A stretch of DNA of 64,000 bases from NCBI RefSeq assembly GCF_000234665.1, contig NC_018324.1, positions 1,732,942-1,796,941 on the forward strand. The letters are read 5' to 3'. Each line of letters opens with the position of its first letter. The stretch's first letter is position 1. The notes under the pieces were generated by a model. It did not search any database. It saw only the letters and a program-made list of their open reading frames with translations, and was not told the DNA's origin. Shown piece by piece: positions 51,850 to 63,051 of the stretch. The position numbers and the translations under genes are program-made. This DNA is from Leishmania mexicana MHOM/GT/2001/U1103 (Eukaryota > Euglenozoa > Kinetoplastea > Trypanosomatida > Trypanosomatidae).

Positions 51850-52089
51850 ATGAAAGAGTACACACGTGAGGAAGTAGCGATGCATTGCACGGCGCAGGAC
51901 TGCTGGGTCATCGTGGATGGGCATGTTTATCACTTGGACACCGAGTTTGTCACGACGCTACACCCTGGTGGGCTGATCATCTTGGAGTCGGCCGGCAAGG
52001 ACGGGTCGGTGATGTTTCATGAGCACCACAATCCAGAGCGGGTGAGACCCATTCTGGAGGAGTACTGCATTGGTAAACTGAAGAAGTAA
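51850..52089 (+). CDS. Cytochrome b5-like heme-binding protein
   Basis: A 79-residue single cytochrome b5 domain. The start YTREEVAMHCTAQDCWVIVDGHVYHL is the standard b5 opening, followed by HPGG (38-41), AGKDGS and a second His cluster FHEHH, where H60 is the likely second axial ligand with H38. It lacks the C-terminal membrane anchor and any partner domain, so it should be a small soluble electron carrier; the redox partner cannot be told. This is at the short end for the family. ATG 51850 follows CAGCC and fits the domain exactly, while an out-of-frame ATG near 51797 could lie in the leader. Confidence 0.92.
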   Translation: MKEYTREEVAMHCTAQDCWVIVDGHVYHLDTEFVTTLHPGGLIILESAGKDGSVMFHEHHNPERVRPILEEYCIGKLKK

Positions 52090-55000
52090 CGCGGCTGCGT
52101 TTTTTTTTTTCGAGCACGGCGAACACTCACGTTGTCGCGATGGTGCATTTGGCTGGCGGACTCGCAAGAGTGGATGGGAGTACTTGCATGTCTGTCGTCG
52201 AAAGAGCGTCTACATTCCTTCTGCGGTGGTGATGGAGCTGGCGCATGTTTCCCAAAAAGAGTTTCTTCCTTGCTGTCGTGCGTATTTGTTTCCTTCTCCC
52301 GTCCACACAGTGTATGTTTGCCCGCTCTTGTACTGCTCTTGCGGTCTCTTGGACAGCGCGAAGGCGGAGCTTTTTGCGACGAGAAAACACAGGGCGAAGG
52401 CGACTCGCGTCCGGTTAGCTGGCGGGGTCGCTCTTCAAAGAGGTTCTGTTTTTTTTTCCGTACACCATTGGAGTCCCCTAAACGAGGGGTGCGCGCACTT
52501 GCTGCTATGTGAATCGGTGTCCGACTCCTGCCTGAACGATTCCTGAAAAAGAGCCGCACGTGCGCGCCCTATCATGTTTTTGACCACTCCTCCACACCTT
52601 TTTTTTTACATCCATCGACAATCTGGCACGTACACGGGCACACGTCATTTTCTTCTCATTCCTTGGCTGCACCTCCCTCTCTCCTCTCCTGCCACGGCGA
52701 CTACTGCTCGCTTTTTGCACGCACATACACATCGGCATCCAAACTCACGCACGTATGGGCACACGTTGGACACACACGCCATATTTCACCTCCTTTAGAG
52801 CGCATTTCTTTTTTTTGCTTTGTGTGCTTTCGTCTGCACGCCAACTGTTTGTTGTAAGCGTGCACAAAGTCTCGTCCCCCTTTCCATTTTCCTCTCCGTA
52901 CACAAACACACACACTCACATTCACAGACTCACTCACAGACACAAGCGGCGTTCCATTTTTACTCCTCCCTGGGCGAGGGAGTGCCGGAGACGAGAAATA
53001 GGCGACACCGCAGATCGGAACAGACTCGAGGGGACGCTCGATCGACATAGTTGTGGTGCCTGTGCAAGAGGTGCTGTGGCGCGTTTCGCTGTGCTCACAC
53101 AGCAAGGAGTGCACTCCCAGACGAGATTTACACACGAACCTGTGTGCGCTCGCTTGCGCTCAACTCGCTAACGTGCGTGTTTACGCTGCGGCTCTCTCTG
53201 CTTGCGAACCCGTGCCATTGATCCATCTCATCACAGAGATATACATAGCGAGGTGAGTGGTCTCTTTGGAGGGCGGACGCCTACGCCCGCCAATCGGCGT
53301 CTGCCCCTCTTCGATTTCCTCTGCTTGCACACTACCCCTTCCCCTTCTTCCTCTTCCACAGCCAGTCAGCGCGCCGTGGCTGCCCTCCCACAGAGTTTTC
53401 GTTTCAGTTCTGATCACGGGTTTTCTTCAACGCCTTCTCTTTTCTCCATTTTCACGGGACATCCAGAGGGAACGAAAAACAGCGATATCAGACGCAACCG
53501 CCGAACTGCATGTATTGATACACCTTGCGATGCTGTTGTCGCTGCTTTCCACTGCGGCTTCCTGCTTTCCCGGTCAACGTCTCAGTTCCCCTCGTGGTTT
53601 CTTCCCACTTTCGTGGGCGCATTAAAATCAACACCCAGTTATCTAGCCCCCCCCCCCCTTTTACATCTTCGCCTGGTGAGACGGGGGAGGTTGGAGGGAA
53701 GGGTCGACCAGAACTCCTGTGAGGACACAGCACAAACCGCTGCACAGTAACTTTCTACCAACTTGCGTCATTTCGGCGGGGGGTGCAGGCGGCACGATCG
53801 CGCACACCCTGCTTATGTGATTATCTGACTATTCCTATGCTGCTGCTGACAAGCCCTATTCTCTATAGTGTTCTCCTCCTCTCGTTTCCCGCCCCTCTTC
53901 TCTCTTGCACTGGCAAAGGAACGGAAGTGCTCATACGTATTTACTTCCTCCCCGTTTCGAATCGCGTGGGTCTGTGTGTTTTCGTCTGTATATTTTGGGC
54001 GCTGCATCGGCAATATATCTATATACATTTGTTTACATTTTCCGTTTGCGAGGCAACGGCGTACGGCTCAAGAAGGGGGTGGAGGTGGCGGTGCGTCTTC
54101 TCTTTTTACCTCTTCTCATTCTCTCCTCTTGAGCCTGTGTGTGTGGGTGCGTGTGTATGTATGTATGTATGCATGTGCTCTTGTGGCAAAGTATACACAG
54201 ACCCACACGCACACACGCGCAGGAATATAAAAACGAAACCAAGCGTAGCGGCGTAACATCGACGCAAGGCAACGAGGGGTCCGAGGCAACAGACGAAGAC
54301 ACACGGCCGCATCTACATCAGTACCCCACCTCCTCCCTCCCTGAAACAAAAGAACATTTGAAAGCTCAAAGCACGTGTTCGCGGCTGTGCACTTGTGTGT
54401 GTGTGGGTAGGTGTGTTTACGTGAGTGTGCGCTCTGGTAGCAAACCTTTCTCCTAGAGTTTGCACACAAACCACGCAGCTGCTGTCCGACTCGCCATCTC
54501 CCTCCTCTCTCAGCTCTCTCAGTCACGTGGGGCTCGGTCGTTCAGCTGTTTTGCCCCTTGTTTTTCGTGACGGAGTCGCAGATCACGCGTGTTTTTTTAT
54601 TTATCTTCTTCCATTCTTTCACTGTTTGTGCCTCTCTCTCTCTCTGTTTTTCTTCTTTGTTTCTGTGCTTTACTTGGCGTGGCGCCCGCCGCTCGCCCAG
54701 CAGTTTTTTTTTTCACTTTTCTTTTTGTGTTTTGCCCCTCTTGCTTCTCTGTGTCACTCTTCCCACCGCCTTCCCCTGCCTCCCGGTCTCCTCTTTCTGC
54801 CTTTTGGTGTAAGTACCCGTGCTGTTTTTTTTCCTGTTTTGTTTTAACCTTTTCTGCGCCATTTTTTTATTATTATTTGAAACAGGACCACCTCTGTTGT
54901 GTGGGGCTGCGTTGGCACACGAAAAGTATATCTTGACTGTCTTCGTTTTTTTCTTTGTTTTGTGTGTGTGTATCTTTGCGCCCTCATGTGTGTGCTCTCT

Positions 55001-55756
55001 TTACCTTTTCTTTATTCTTGTTTTGCTTTGCCTCCTTCTTTCTTGTCGCTGTTGTCACTCGTGTGTGTGTGTGGGGGGTGGTCGATTATGGTATTACCCC
55101 GCCCGATTACGCTTCGTCCCTGCTTTTCCGACCGCCCTGTCCTGTCCCCTCTTCGGTGTCGTTGCGCTGTGCTAAGTCTCTCTCTCTTCTGTTTTCTGGT
55201 TGCTTGCTCCCTCCTGACTCACGCTCGCCATCAATTGTGTTGGTGTCCGTTTCTGTGTCTTCTACTGTGTTCCTGCGCTCTGCGCTCCTTCGAGAAACCC
55301 TTCTACCGTAGGCGTGGTCAGCTCGCACTCGGACATATTAGCTATCCGCGCTTTAGGACTTCGACAACTTCATTACGTCACACTTTGTTTCTCGTTTTCC
55401 GTCTCCGTTGGGCACTCTAACGTTTTCTCTCAGACCTTGCATCTCGCGATTCTGGCAGTGTGTCTGCGTGGCATAACGCTGGTGGTGAGGTGACTAGTTA
55501 AGGACAGAGTAAAGGACGTGACGAAACAACCTCGTGCGCACTGGAAAGCACACAGCACTTGAAAGACTCAGGCAGAAAGTATTTTGCCTAGGTGGAGAGC
55601 AAGCTTTCGCAGCGCAGACGCGCGGCCGTGCTGGTTCACATACGACGTTGTGTGTGTGTGTGTTTTCGGTGCTGCGGGTGGTGTCACCGTGTTCTTTGTT
55701 AGTGTTCACGATTGTAAGTCGAACCAGTAAGTCGAAGTACGCGGAGTGAGACGATC
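52090..55756. other. 3.7 kb spacer
   Basis: The second-largest gene-free stretch apart from SIDER-bearing ones. T/C-rich throughout with CA and GT runs (52900-52930, 54140-54170, 54390-54420), a C run at 53646-53659 and repeated poly-T. Open frames on both strands are Ser/Phe/Leu/His/Arg-rich and lack domains. No SIDER-like signature was found here. Confidence 0.55.
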
Positions 55757-58700
55757 ATGAGGCGCGCGCATCGGCATTCCAGCGGACATGGAATGGGCGG
55801 CGTCATGAGCAGCATCAGCGCGACAGTCGTCTCGGCAGTAGATTTAGGCGACGCGGAGGCACAAAAAGTATCGAGCGCGGATCACAGTGGCGGCAACGAC
55901 ACGAGCAACTGCAACGATGCGGGGAAGCAAGTGACGGTGCTAGAGCGTTTGTGGAGACCAGTGGAGTGCGTCCTTACGGACATCTGCTACACAATTGAGG
56001 ATCGTTTCATTATTCCACAGATCATCACTGCGGTGCCGGCGCTCATCGAGGAAGAGTTTACCGATCGGCAGGGTTTTTTAATGCTTGTGGGATATTTCAT
56101 CTCGATCTTAACCCTCATGGTGTTTGCCGCGTACTCCCGCCGCCTGAGCAACCTGATGAGTGGGGCGTCGCCTGTGATGGGTGAGATTATGTTCTGCGTG
56201 TCGCACCTCTCCCAAGTGACTCAAGAGCAACTAGGTTGGAGTCTGTTCTCCAGTGGTTTCCTGTCACCTAGCACCTTTGAGTGGACAGCGACGGAGGGCG
56301 GCGTCAGCGGCGGTGTGGCGATATTAAGCGGGGCAGGCAGTCAAGGCTCCAGGCGGCAGATGCTCGGGGCCAATGGCGGTGGCGGATTGGGCGCCAATGG
56401 CGCATCAGCTGGTGGGTCGCAGGGTTCGATTGGGGTGGGGGGTGGCAGTGCCGGGGGCATCGCGGGCTGTCCGTACACGGGTGGGAACCTGGTGCGGTAC
56501 TTGTTGGGGCGCAAGTCGAACAACATGATTCGCCAAGAATTGTTGCGATCTTACCTGTACTCCAGCTTTTACTCGCCGTCGGCGTTCTTGGTGGAGCAGA
56601 CGGTGTGGTTTGTCGTATTGGCGGCGACGATGGATTTGGTCTCCATGCAGCGGCTGGCCGTGGCAGCCTTCTTCGCAAACGTTGTGGGGTGGCTGCCGGT
56701 GTACTCTGTGAAGCCGTTGACAGGGCTGGGGGTGACTCTGGTGGTGGTGTTCATGTATTGGATTCCGTCGTCGGAGGTGGATGACGTTCTTCTCTCCGTC
56801 ACATTTTTGCACCGCCCCATGCACCGCGTGTTGTCGGCCTACTGCGCCTCCCTCTGCATCACTCTCTTGTTTGCCGAGACGCTCCTGCTGGATGACGTGC
56901 GACGGGTGGTTGTTCATGCTGTCTTTACGCTGCCGCAGCGGCTGCTACGCGTTGGCGGACATCACCCGGTCGTTACAAAGGTCGTGCATGGGTGCATGTG
57001 GCTGCGGTGCGAGTACTTTTATTTTGTCGACTTTTACTTTTTCTTGGGGATGATGTGCTGGTTGTCACTCGTCTTGATGGAGACGGCGGCGGGCATCTCG
57101 GTTTTCGGCACTGCGGCATTGTTAATTGCGGTTCCGTGGCTGGTCGGCAGCGGGTGGAGGGAGACGCCGAAGCAGGCGTTCAAGGACACGATTATTTATA
57201 TTGTTTTTTACGTGGTGGTGGCGCTTCTGCTTGCCCACGTCGTGCCGTGGAGCGGGCTGGCGTTCCTGTCTAACGCCGTGCAGTCAGGTACAGTGCTGTA
57301 TCTCATGGCGGCGCGCTGCGAGTACAAGCAGCCCGGCGGGAGCGCGTACGTTCTACTCTGGATGGCAATGATGTGCGTCTACCTGTACGTGAAAGCTGGG
57401 ACGATGCGCGGGACAACGGGTTCGTTGACGTGGGACCTGTACGACTCGAACCCTCGCGCCAACTTTGTGAAGGCGGCGTACGCTGTGTGGTGCGGCAAGC
57501 CGGAGATGGAAAGCGGGGCGCTCAGCCTGCTTCGCATTGCGTGTGTCACTTTCTGGCAGCTTCTCTCCAAAGGTTTGAGCGAGGACGGCATTCAACTGCT
57601 GCACTTCAACGTAGCCGTCCTCGGGTCGATGCTATTGTTTTCCACCACAATGCGCGCCGTTGTCGTGGAGGGAGTACGCTTCTCGAGCCCTGGACCAGCG
57701 GTATGGACCTCAGCGGAGGCCACAAACACACCCGCCGCGGCATCGGCAGCTTCCACCGTGTCACCGTTGCCGACGAGCACGACCGCTGCTTCGACGAAAG
57801 GCGATCACAACGGTGGCGCTGCCGAAGCCTTTACAGGGCGTCAGTACTGCTTCCGTGGTGTATTAAACGGTTCCCACTGTAGTGCGCCGACGTCCTCGTC
57901 ATGTGCGAAAAGCCGAGTCGTACCACATGTTGGCGGTGCAAAGGCTTCGTCTTCGTCGACTGCAAGCACCATGAGACGTTCATGGCAGGCGCCAACTCAG
58001 GCTTCGGTCGCCGTGATTGACGCCTGCGTCAGTGGCAACAGCAGTGATGGCGTAGCAGCACCAGGGGAGGGGAGATCGGAAAAGGCTGTGACAGAGGCAC
58101 TTGTGGGGATGGAAAAGGAGATCGAGGAGGCAAAGGAGCCCGCCAGAGAAGTGGGATCGGTAGCACAAGCAGCAGACGAGCAGCCGGCCTCGCCAACACC
58201 TCCCACCGCCACAAGTCTCTCGTCGGTTGAAGATGAGGGGACGCCTGTTGCATTAGAGGAAGAGACGGAGATGCCAGCGACGCTGCAAAGTTCGACGTCG
58301 AGTGCAAGTGTGTCGAAGCGCGAGGACAATCAGAAGGAGCAGCGATCACAGCCATCTACAGCGTCGTTGACTCAGATCCCGACATCGGTAGACTCGGTGG
58401 ACGAGACTGTGAGGGAGGAGGATGAGAGGACGCCTCCTCAGCCGGTCAGTGATCCCGATGGCAAGAAAACGGAGGCGGCGGCACTCGTGTCTCCAAGGGA
58501 CGAGAGCGACATCGACCAGGATGCGTCGCGAAGCGCATACCTTGAGGAGATTGTCAACTGCAATGCCACATCTTTCACCTCAACAATGTGTCGCTCCGAC
58601 ATGAGCTCCGCCACACTATCCAGCTTCCACTACGATCAAGCCGCATTGCTCACGAGCCGCAGCTCGACGGCTGCAGAGACACCGCTGGAACCTCGTCGCG

Positions 58701-61249
58701 AACGGCAGGAGCGGGAACACGAAAAGGATCGGCGACACGAACGAGAGCGCGTCAAGACGCCGGCATCCACGGGCACCGGTGCCTCGACTACGCCGTTTCC
58801 GGCGATAAAGGCGGAACAGGAGGGCGGTCATCCGCCGCCGCCGCCGCAGCAGCAACTGCCTCAGCAGCGGGCATCCAAGCCGTCAGGGGGGAGGAAGAAG
58901 TCGACAGACACCGAGACACCGACCGCTGCGTCCTCGGTGCCCGCCCTTCCACTCCCGCGCTCCCGTGCAGAGAACCTAAAGAAGGGTGCGGAGGCTCCGA
59001 TGAGGCCCCTGGTGAGCAGCCGCCAGACGCCTGTGACAGAGAGTAAGGAGGTGCTGCGGGTGAAGAACTCAGTAGCGGCCGCTACCATGCCAGCAGCTTC
59101 TGCCGCCAAAGCAGCAAGTTTAACAGAATCAACGGCATCAACCGGTGCTAACTCGGCTGCTGCGGGGGTCGGGGTGGGGGCCACGAAGGACAAGGGCAAG
59201 GCGGCTAGAGACAATGGCGAAGGCAAGAAAGCGGACGGCAAGGCGAAGGTGGCTGCCGACAAGAACAGCACGAACAGCAAAGCTGCGACTGAATCATCTT
59301 CAGGAGACGTAAAAGCGGCGGAGCCGGCTGTCGCTAACGGGCCGGTTCCGTTCCCGCTGCCAGAGCTGCGCCACGAGCACGCGTCAGCGGCCGAGGCTTC
59401 AGCCACCGCAACCGCGAAGGCACTGACCGCCGCAGCCAAAGCTGCAGCTGGAGACGCGGCAGGTGGTGAAAAGCGAGGCGGCAACAAAGCCGCCCCATTC
59501 GCCGTGCCGGACAAGGGGGGTGCGGCAACTGCAAAGAAAGCCGCCGCCGCCGCAACATCAACCCAGATCTCGGCCTCAGGACCAGCATCCACGGCGTCGT
59601 CGTCACAGCCTGTCGCGATGGCATCGGCAGCGCCGTCATTGCCCTTACCGCGCTCAGTAAAGGCAGCTGAAACTGACGGCACGGCACGGGCTGCTCGGAT
59701 ATCACCGACAAGCGGCGAGCAGCCCCATGAGGTGCCGTTACAGCAGGCCTGGCGCGATGTGTCATGGGGAAGCGCAGTTTCACAGGTGACACTAGCTGCC
59801 AAGACGGATGGGTCTGGCCCAGTGTCGGCGAGTGGGCCGAAGCAGGACGTCAAGAGTAAACCCTCGGCAGCGACTGCTGCCGATGAGGCCGAAGATTCGG
59901 ATGTCAGCTACGATCTCGACCGTGTACTGAACTTCCTCAGACTAAAAATAAACTACGCAGCCGGTGTGGACGATGGTGATGACGATGACCAAAGCAGCTC
60001 GACGGTGTCAAATGCTGACTGCCGGCAGAACCCTACGTCCTTTCTGCACTCGGACTCACTGGAGCACTCGACAGCGACACCGAAGCGGCCGCTGTCGAAT
60101 GGGACCGAGGTGAAGTGCGGCGTATCTGCAGCAGGTGACTTGGGAGTTGATGCGAACGTGTCTCACTTGGTGCCTCAGCGGACTGACGAGGCTGGTGCTG
60201 CGCAGGAGTCATATGCGCTAGCGCAACCCTCAGGGAACGAGTCATTGACGAGCACTCCGCAGCGCGTCTCCCAGGCGATACAATCAGCATCCGAGTGGAC
60301 GACCACGAGTAGAAGTGGCTTCGGTGACTGCAGAGTGGACTCCTTCGCCTGTACAAACCACAACAGCGCCAACTCCAGCGGCAACTGCGCTCTACACGGC
60401 CGCAGATCGTCCGGCTTTCACGTCTTCTCCACTCACCCGAACGCGGCAGTGGCTACGACGGCCGCCGGGAGCTCCTTGTCCCCGCACCCGCGGCCGGTGC
60501 ATATGAGTGTGGCGTCGCATGCCAGCGAACTGCTTCCCTCTGAGATGGTGGAGAGCGGCGTGGAATTGTCGGCAGCTACGCGGCACATGGACTTTAACGC
60601 TGCCAGCTCCTCGTTGGGACACTACCAGCTGGCGCAGATGGTTGCGCCGCCTTCGCCGCCGTTGGAGTCTCGGCAGTCGTCTTCCTCGCACGTGCCATTC
60701 AGCGTCTCTACCAACAACCCCGGCGGATCACAGATGTCGTCGATGTCGAGCATCGGACGGGCCAACTCCGACACTGCAGACGATCGGAGCTCGGTGCTCC
60801 CTCGCATGCGAGTCGCGCCAAATGGCCGCATGTCGATGAGTGACCAGATGGCAACGCAGAAGACGCAACAGAGCGTTTCTGTTGCTGACACGATGCAGCA
60901 GATGCAGTTTGCTGCGCCGAGCATGCAGCAGACGATGATGATGATGATGTGCGCACCGGATGGACAGATGGCCTTGTACCCGATGGTGTACAACCAGCCG
61001 GTGTACATGACGGACGCGAACGGGATGATGCAACCGGCACAGAGTGTCAAAATCACTTCACAGCCGCCGGCACAGCAGCAGCAGCAACAGATTGTATACG
61101 CTGCTGCTGCACCGTCGCCAGGGCAGGCCGTAGATGTTGCCTACCACATCGCACCTGACGGTTCGTACATGATGACAGCGATGCCTCAGATGCCGCAGCA
61201 GATGATGAGCCGGTATCAGCAGCAACAAGAACCGTATCAGTGGTTTTGA
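55757..61249 (+). CDS. Large polytopic membrane protein with low-complexity C-terminus
   Basis: A 1830-residue protein of unknown function. Residues ~100-640 hold about 8-10 hydrophobic helices: ~108-131, 276-297, 300-318, 322-337, 358-378, two or three within 421-466, 477-498, 531-548 and 614-637. A Gly/Ser/Ala-rich loop of ~70 residues lies at ~180-250. The remaining ~1190 residues are low complexity: Ser/Glu/Pro (650-950), charged (Arg/Glu, ~980-1010), Ala/Lys-rich (~1080-1300), Ser-rich, then a Met/Gln-rich end (~1690-1830) with polyM, polyQ and repeated MPQ motifs, finishing YQWF. I recognise no transporter or channel signature. Because trypanosomatid genes often carry such tails, it may be a genus-specific membrane protein. 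ATG 55757 is the first in-frame ATG; ATGs at codons 13 and 17 follow. Confidence 0.85.
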   Translation: MRRAHRHSSGHGMGGVMSSISATVVSAVDLGDAEAQKVSSADHSGGNDTSNCNDAGKQVTVLERLWRPVECVLTDICYTIEDRFIIPQIITAVPALIEEEFTDRQGFLMLVGYFISILTLMVFAAYSRRLSNLMSGASPVMGEIMFCVSHLSQVTQEQLGWSLFSSGFLSPSTFEWTATEGGVSGGVAILSGAGSQGSRRQMLGANGGGGLGANGASAGGSQGSIGVGGGSAGGIAGCPYTGGNLVRYLLGRKSNNMIRQELLRSYLYSSFYSPSAFLVEQTVWFVVLAATMDLVSMQRLAVAAFFANVVGWLPVYSVKPLTGLGVTLVVVFMYWIPSSEVDDVLLSVTFLHRPMHRVLSAYCASLCITLLFAETLLLDDVRRVVVHAVFTLPQRLLRVGGHHPVVTKVVHGCMWLRCEYFYFVDFYFFLGMMCWLSLVLMETAAGISVFGTAALLIAVPWLVGSGWRETPKQAFKDTIIYIVFYVVVALLLAHVVPWSGLAFLSNAVQSGTVLYLMAARCEYKQPGGSAYVLLWMAMMCVYLYVKAGTMRGTTGSLTWDLYDSNPRANFVKAAYAVWCGKPEMESGALSLLRIACVTFWQLLSKGLSEDGIQLLHFNVAVLGSMLLFSTTMRAVVVEGVRFSSPGPAVWTSAEATNTPAAASAASTVSPLPTSTTAASTKGDHNGGAAEAFTGRQYCFRGVLNGSHCSAPTSSSCAKSRVVPHVGGAKASSSSTASTMRRSWQAPTQASVAVIDACVSGNSSDGVAAPGEGRSEKAVTEALVGMEKEIEEAKEPAREVGSVAQAADEQPASPTPPTATSLSSVEDEGTPVALEEETEMPATLQSSTSSASVSKREDNQKEQRSQPSTASLTQIPTSVDSVDETVREEDERTPPQPVSDPDGKKTEAAALVSPRDESDIDQDASRSAYLEEIVNCNATSFTSTMCRSDMSSATLSSFHYDQAALLTSRSSTAAETPLEPRRERQEREHEKDRRHERERVKTPASTGTGASTTPFPAIKAEQEGGHPPPPPQQQLPQQRASKPSGGRKKSTDTETPTAASSVPALPLPRSRAENLKKGAEAPMRPLVSSRQTPVTESKEVLRVKNSVAAATMPAASAAKAASLTESTASTGANSAAAGVGVGATKDKGKAARDNGEGKKADGKAKVAADKNSTNSKAATESSSGDVKAAEPAVANGPVPFPLPELRHEHASAAEASATATAKALTAAAKAAAGDAAGGEKRGGNKAAPFAVPDKGGAATAKKAAAAATSTQISASGPASTASSSQPVAMASAAPSLPLPRSVKAAETDGTARAARISPTSGEQPHEVPLQQAWRDVSWGSAVSQVTLAAKTDGSGPVSASGPKQDVKSKPSAATAADEAEDSDVSYDLDRVLNFLRLKINYAAGVDDGDDDDQSSSTVSNADCRQNPTSFLHSDSLEHSTATPKRPLSNGTEVKCGVSAAGDLGVDANVSHLVPQRTDEAGAAQESYALAQPSGNESLTSTPQRVSQAIQSASEWTTTSRSGFGDCRVDSFACTNHNSANSSGNCALHGRRSSGFHVFSTHPNAAVATTAAGSSLSPHPRPVHMSVASHASELLPSEMVESGVELSAATRHMDFNAASSSLGHYQLAQMVAPPSPPLESRQSSSSHVPFSVSTNNPGGSQMSSMSSIGRANSDTADDRSSVLPRMRVAPNGRMSMSDQMATQKTQQSVSVADTMQQMQFAAPSMQQTMMMMMCAPDGQMALYPMVYNQPVYMTDANGMMQPAQSVKITSQPPAQQQQQQIVYAAAAPSPGQAVDVAYHIAPDGSYMMTAMPQMPQQMMSRYQQQQEPYQWF

Positions 61250-63051
61250 CTTGGCCAGCGGAAGCTGGAGAGTCATGTCGAGCGTGCCCTCTGCGCAGGC
61301 ATGCGAGCGTGCGATGTCTTCACGTTGTAGGGCACGAGGGAGCATTTCGTGGCGTCTGATAGTTGTTTTTCTCCACACTAACGTGCATGTGTGTGTGTGT
61401 GTTTGTGTCTGCAAGTTCTTGTGTAGAATCGATAGCGACGACGCGCAAACTTGCTTTTTCTTTTCTCGCTGTGGACGGTCTCGGCGTTTGACTCCCCATC
61501 TCGCTGAACTCAGCACAGGACAAACACGGAGGGCTCGTATTTCCGCCCTCCCTTCCACCCCATTCACCATTGCCAAAAGCGGTGTATAGTAGCGTTCTAC
61601 CCGTCGCTTCCAGTAACTTCAATGCCACGGGGTACTGCTGGAGCACTAAAGAGAAGACGCCGCGTAAACGGTATGGATTTTTTGTTTTCTGCATGCTTGG
61701 GTCTACGGGAGTTTTTCCTTTTCGCGCGTATGCGCAGAGGGCTCACCTAGCGGTGGCGAGCGTGAAACCACAGAGGAAACACAGAAATGTGGAGGAAGGT
61801 ACCAGTGTGAGGATGATCTCTGAGGTGTCCCCCCCCCTCGTTGTGCGTCGCTGATCATCCAGTCTTCTGTTTCCAGTAGGGGACAACACAAGCAAGCCTA
61901 CACACCGACTCCGAAGGAATTTTTTTCATTAAAAAAACAAGGAAAGCTTCACACCGCCACATCGTACGTTGCTATCCTCTTCCCGCGAGTACTCTCGTTG
62001 TGTGTCGCCTTGTTTATTTTTTCTTATCTTCCCTACCTTAGCATCGCCAGCAGCGAACGTACAGCACAGGTTTTCTGGGTGGAACTTCTCCAGACATTGC
62101 ATCTGAATCTTCTTATGCTGCGGGTTGGTGCACCGCGTCGCACTTGACGGTGTCCATGCGGCACCAACCTGTTAGCAAGGCCAGAAATAGGAAAAAAAGA
62201 TAACAGAGACTTCTCTCGGACACGCGAGACAGAGGCGCCGTGTTCGCTGCCATCTGCGAGTAAAAAGAGCACACCGCACTCTCTACCGCTATCTCACACA
62301 AAGACAGCTTCTCTGTTTACGCTGAAGGAGACAGCGGAAAAGCAAAGACGGTTGACGACTGCGGTGCAGGAGTACTTTTCTAACGCAGAAATGTTGCGGG
62401 TTTTGTGCGGCTCGTGTTTTCTCTCCATTCCCTTCCTTGTGACCCTCTCGCACGTCTTCTCTCTCCCCCCACACACAAACACACCGCACTTCCATCCGCT
62501 GTGCATTCAGCGAGCACAGTCCTGCAACCCTGCCCGTTGGAGAGCGCTGGCATAGCGCCGCCTCTCGTCTCCTTCTCCCATCTTCAAACGTCGTTCTGGT
62601 TTACTGCTCTTCCTCTCAGGCGTTTTGGCTCTGTCGGTGCGCGCCACACACCATTTCATCCAACAGTCACCTCTGTCCCGCTTCTTTTTTATTATTTCCC
62701 GTGCACCAGAGAGGCAAGAGAGAGGAGCGTTTGTGTGTGTGTGTGTGCATGTGAAGGTATGCTTGCATGCATGTCTGTGAGTATGTATACACCTACATAT
62801 CTCACCCTGTTTCACGTGCACTCCATTTGCCGGTGTTGACGACCTCCCCCTCTTCCTTCACAGATACATACACACACACGCGCGTACGTCTAGACAGGCA
62901 CACAGCACCTCTCAGTCCTTCGCGGGCATCTTCATTAGCTCTTCTCCCCCTTCTCTCCATGCGCGCCGGCTGACAATAAGTTGCGGTGCAGAATTTTTTA
63001 CGCCCATTCCTCCGTTCCCCTCTTTTCGCCCCTCGCCCTCAACGCGCCGCA
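61250..63051. other. 1.8 kb spacer
   Basis: No gene supported. GT run at 61388-61403, an A/T tract near 61920-61942, GT run at 62731-62747 and pyrimidine-rich leader before 63052. Confidence 0.55.

Noticed and set aside
58861..59853. 330-codon antisense open frame
   Set aside because: Mirror of the Ala/Lys-rich low-complexity part of the 1830-residue protein; composition explained by the + strand gene.
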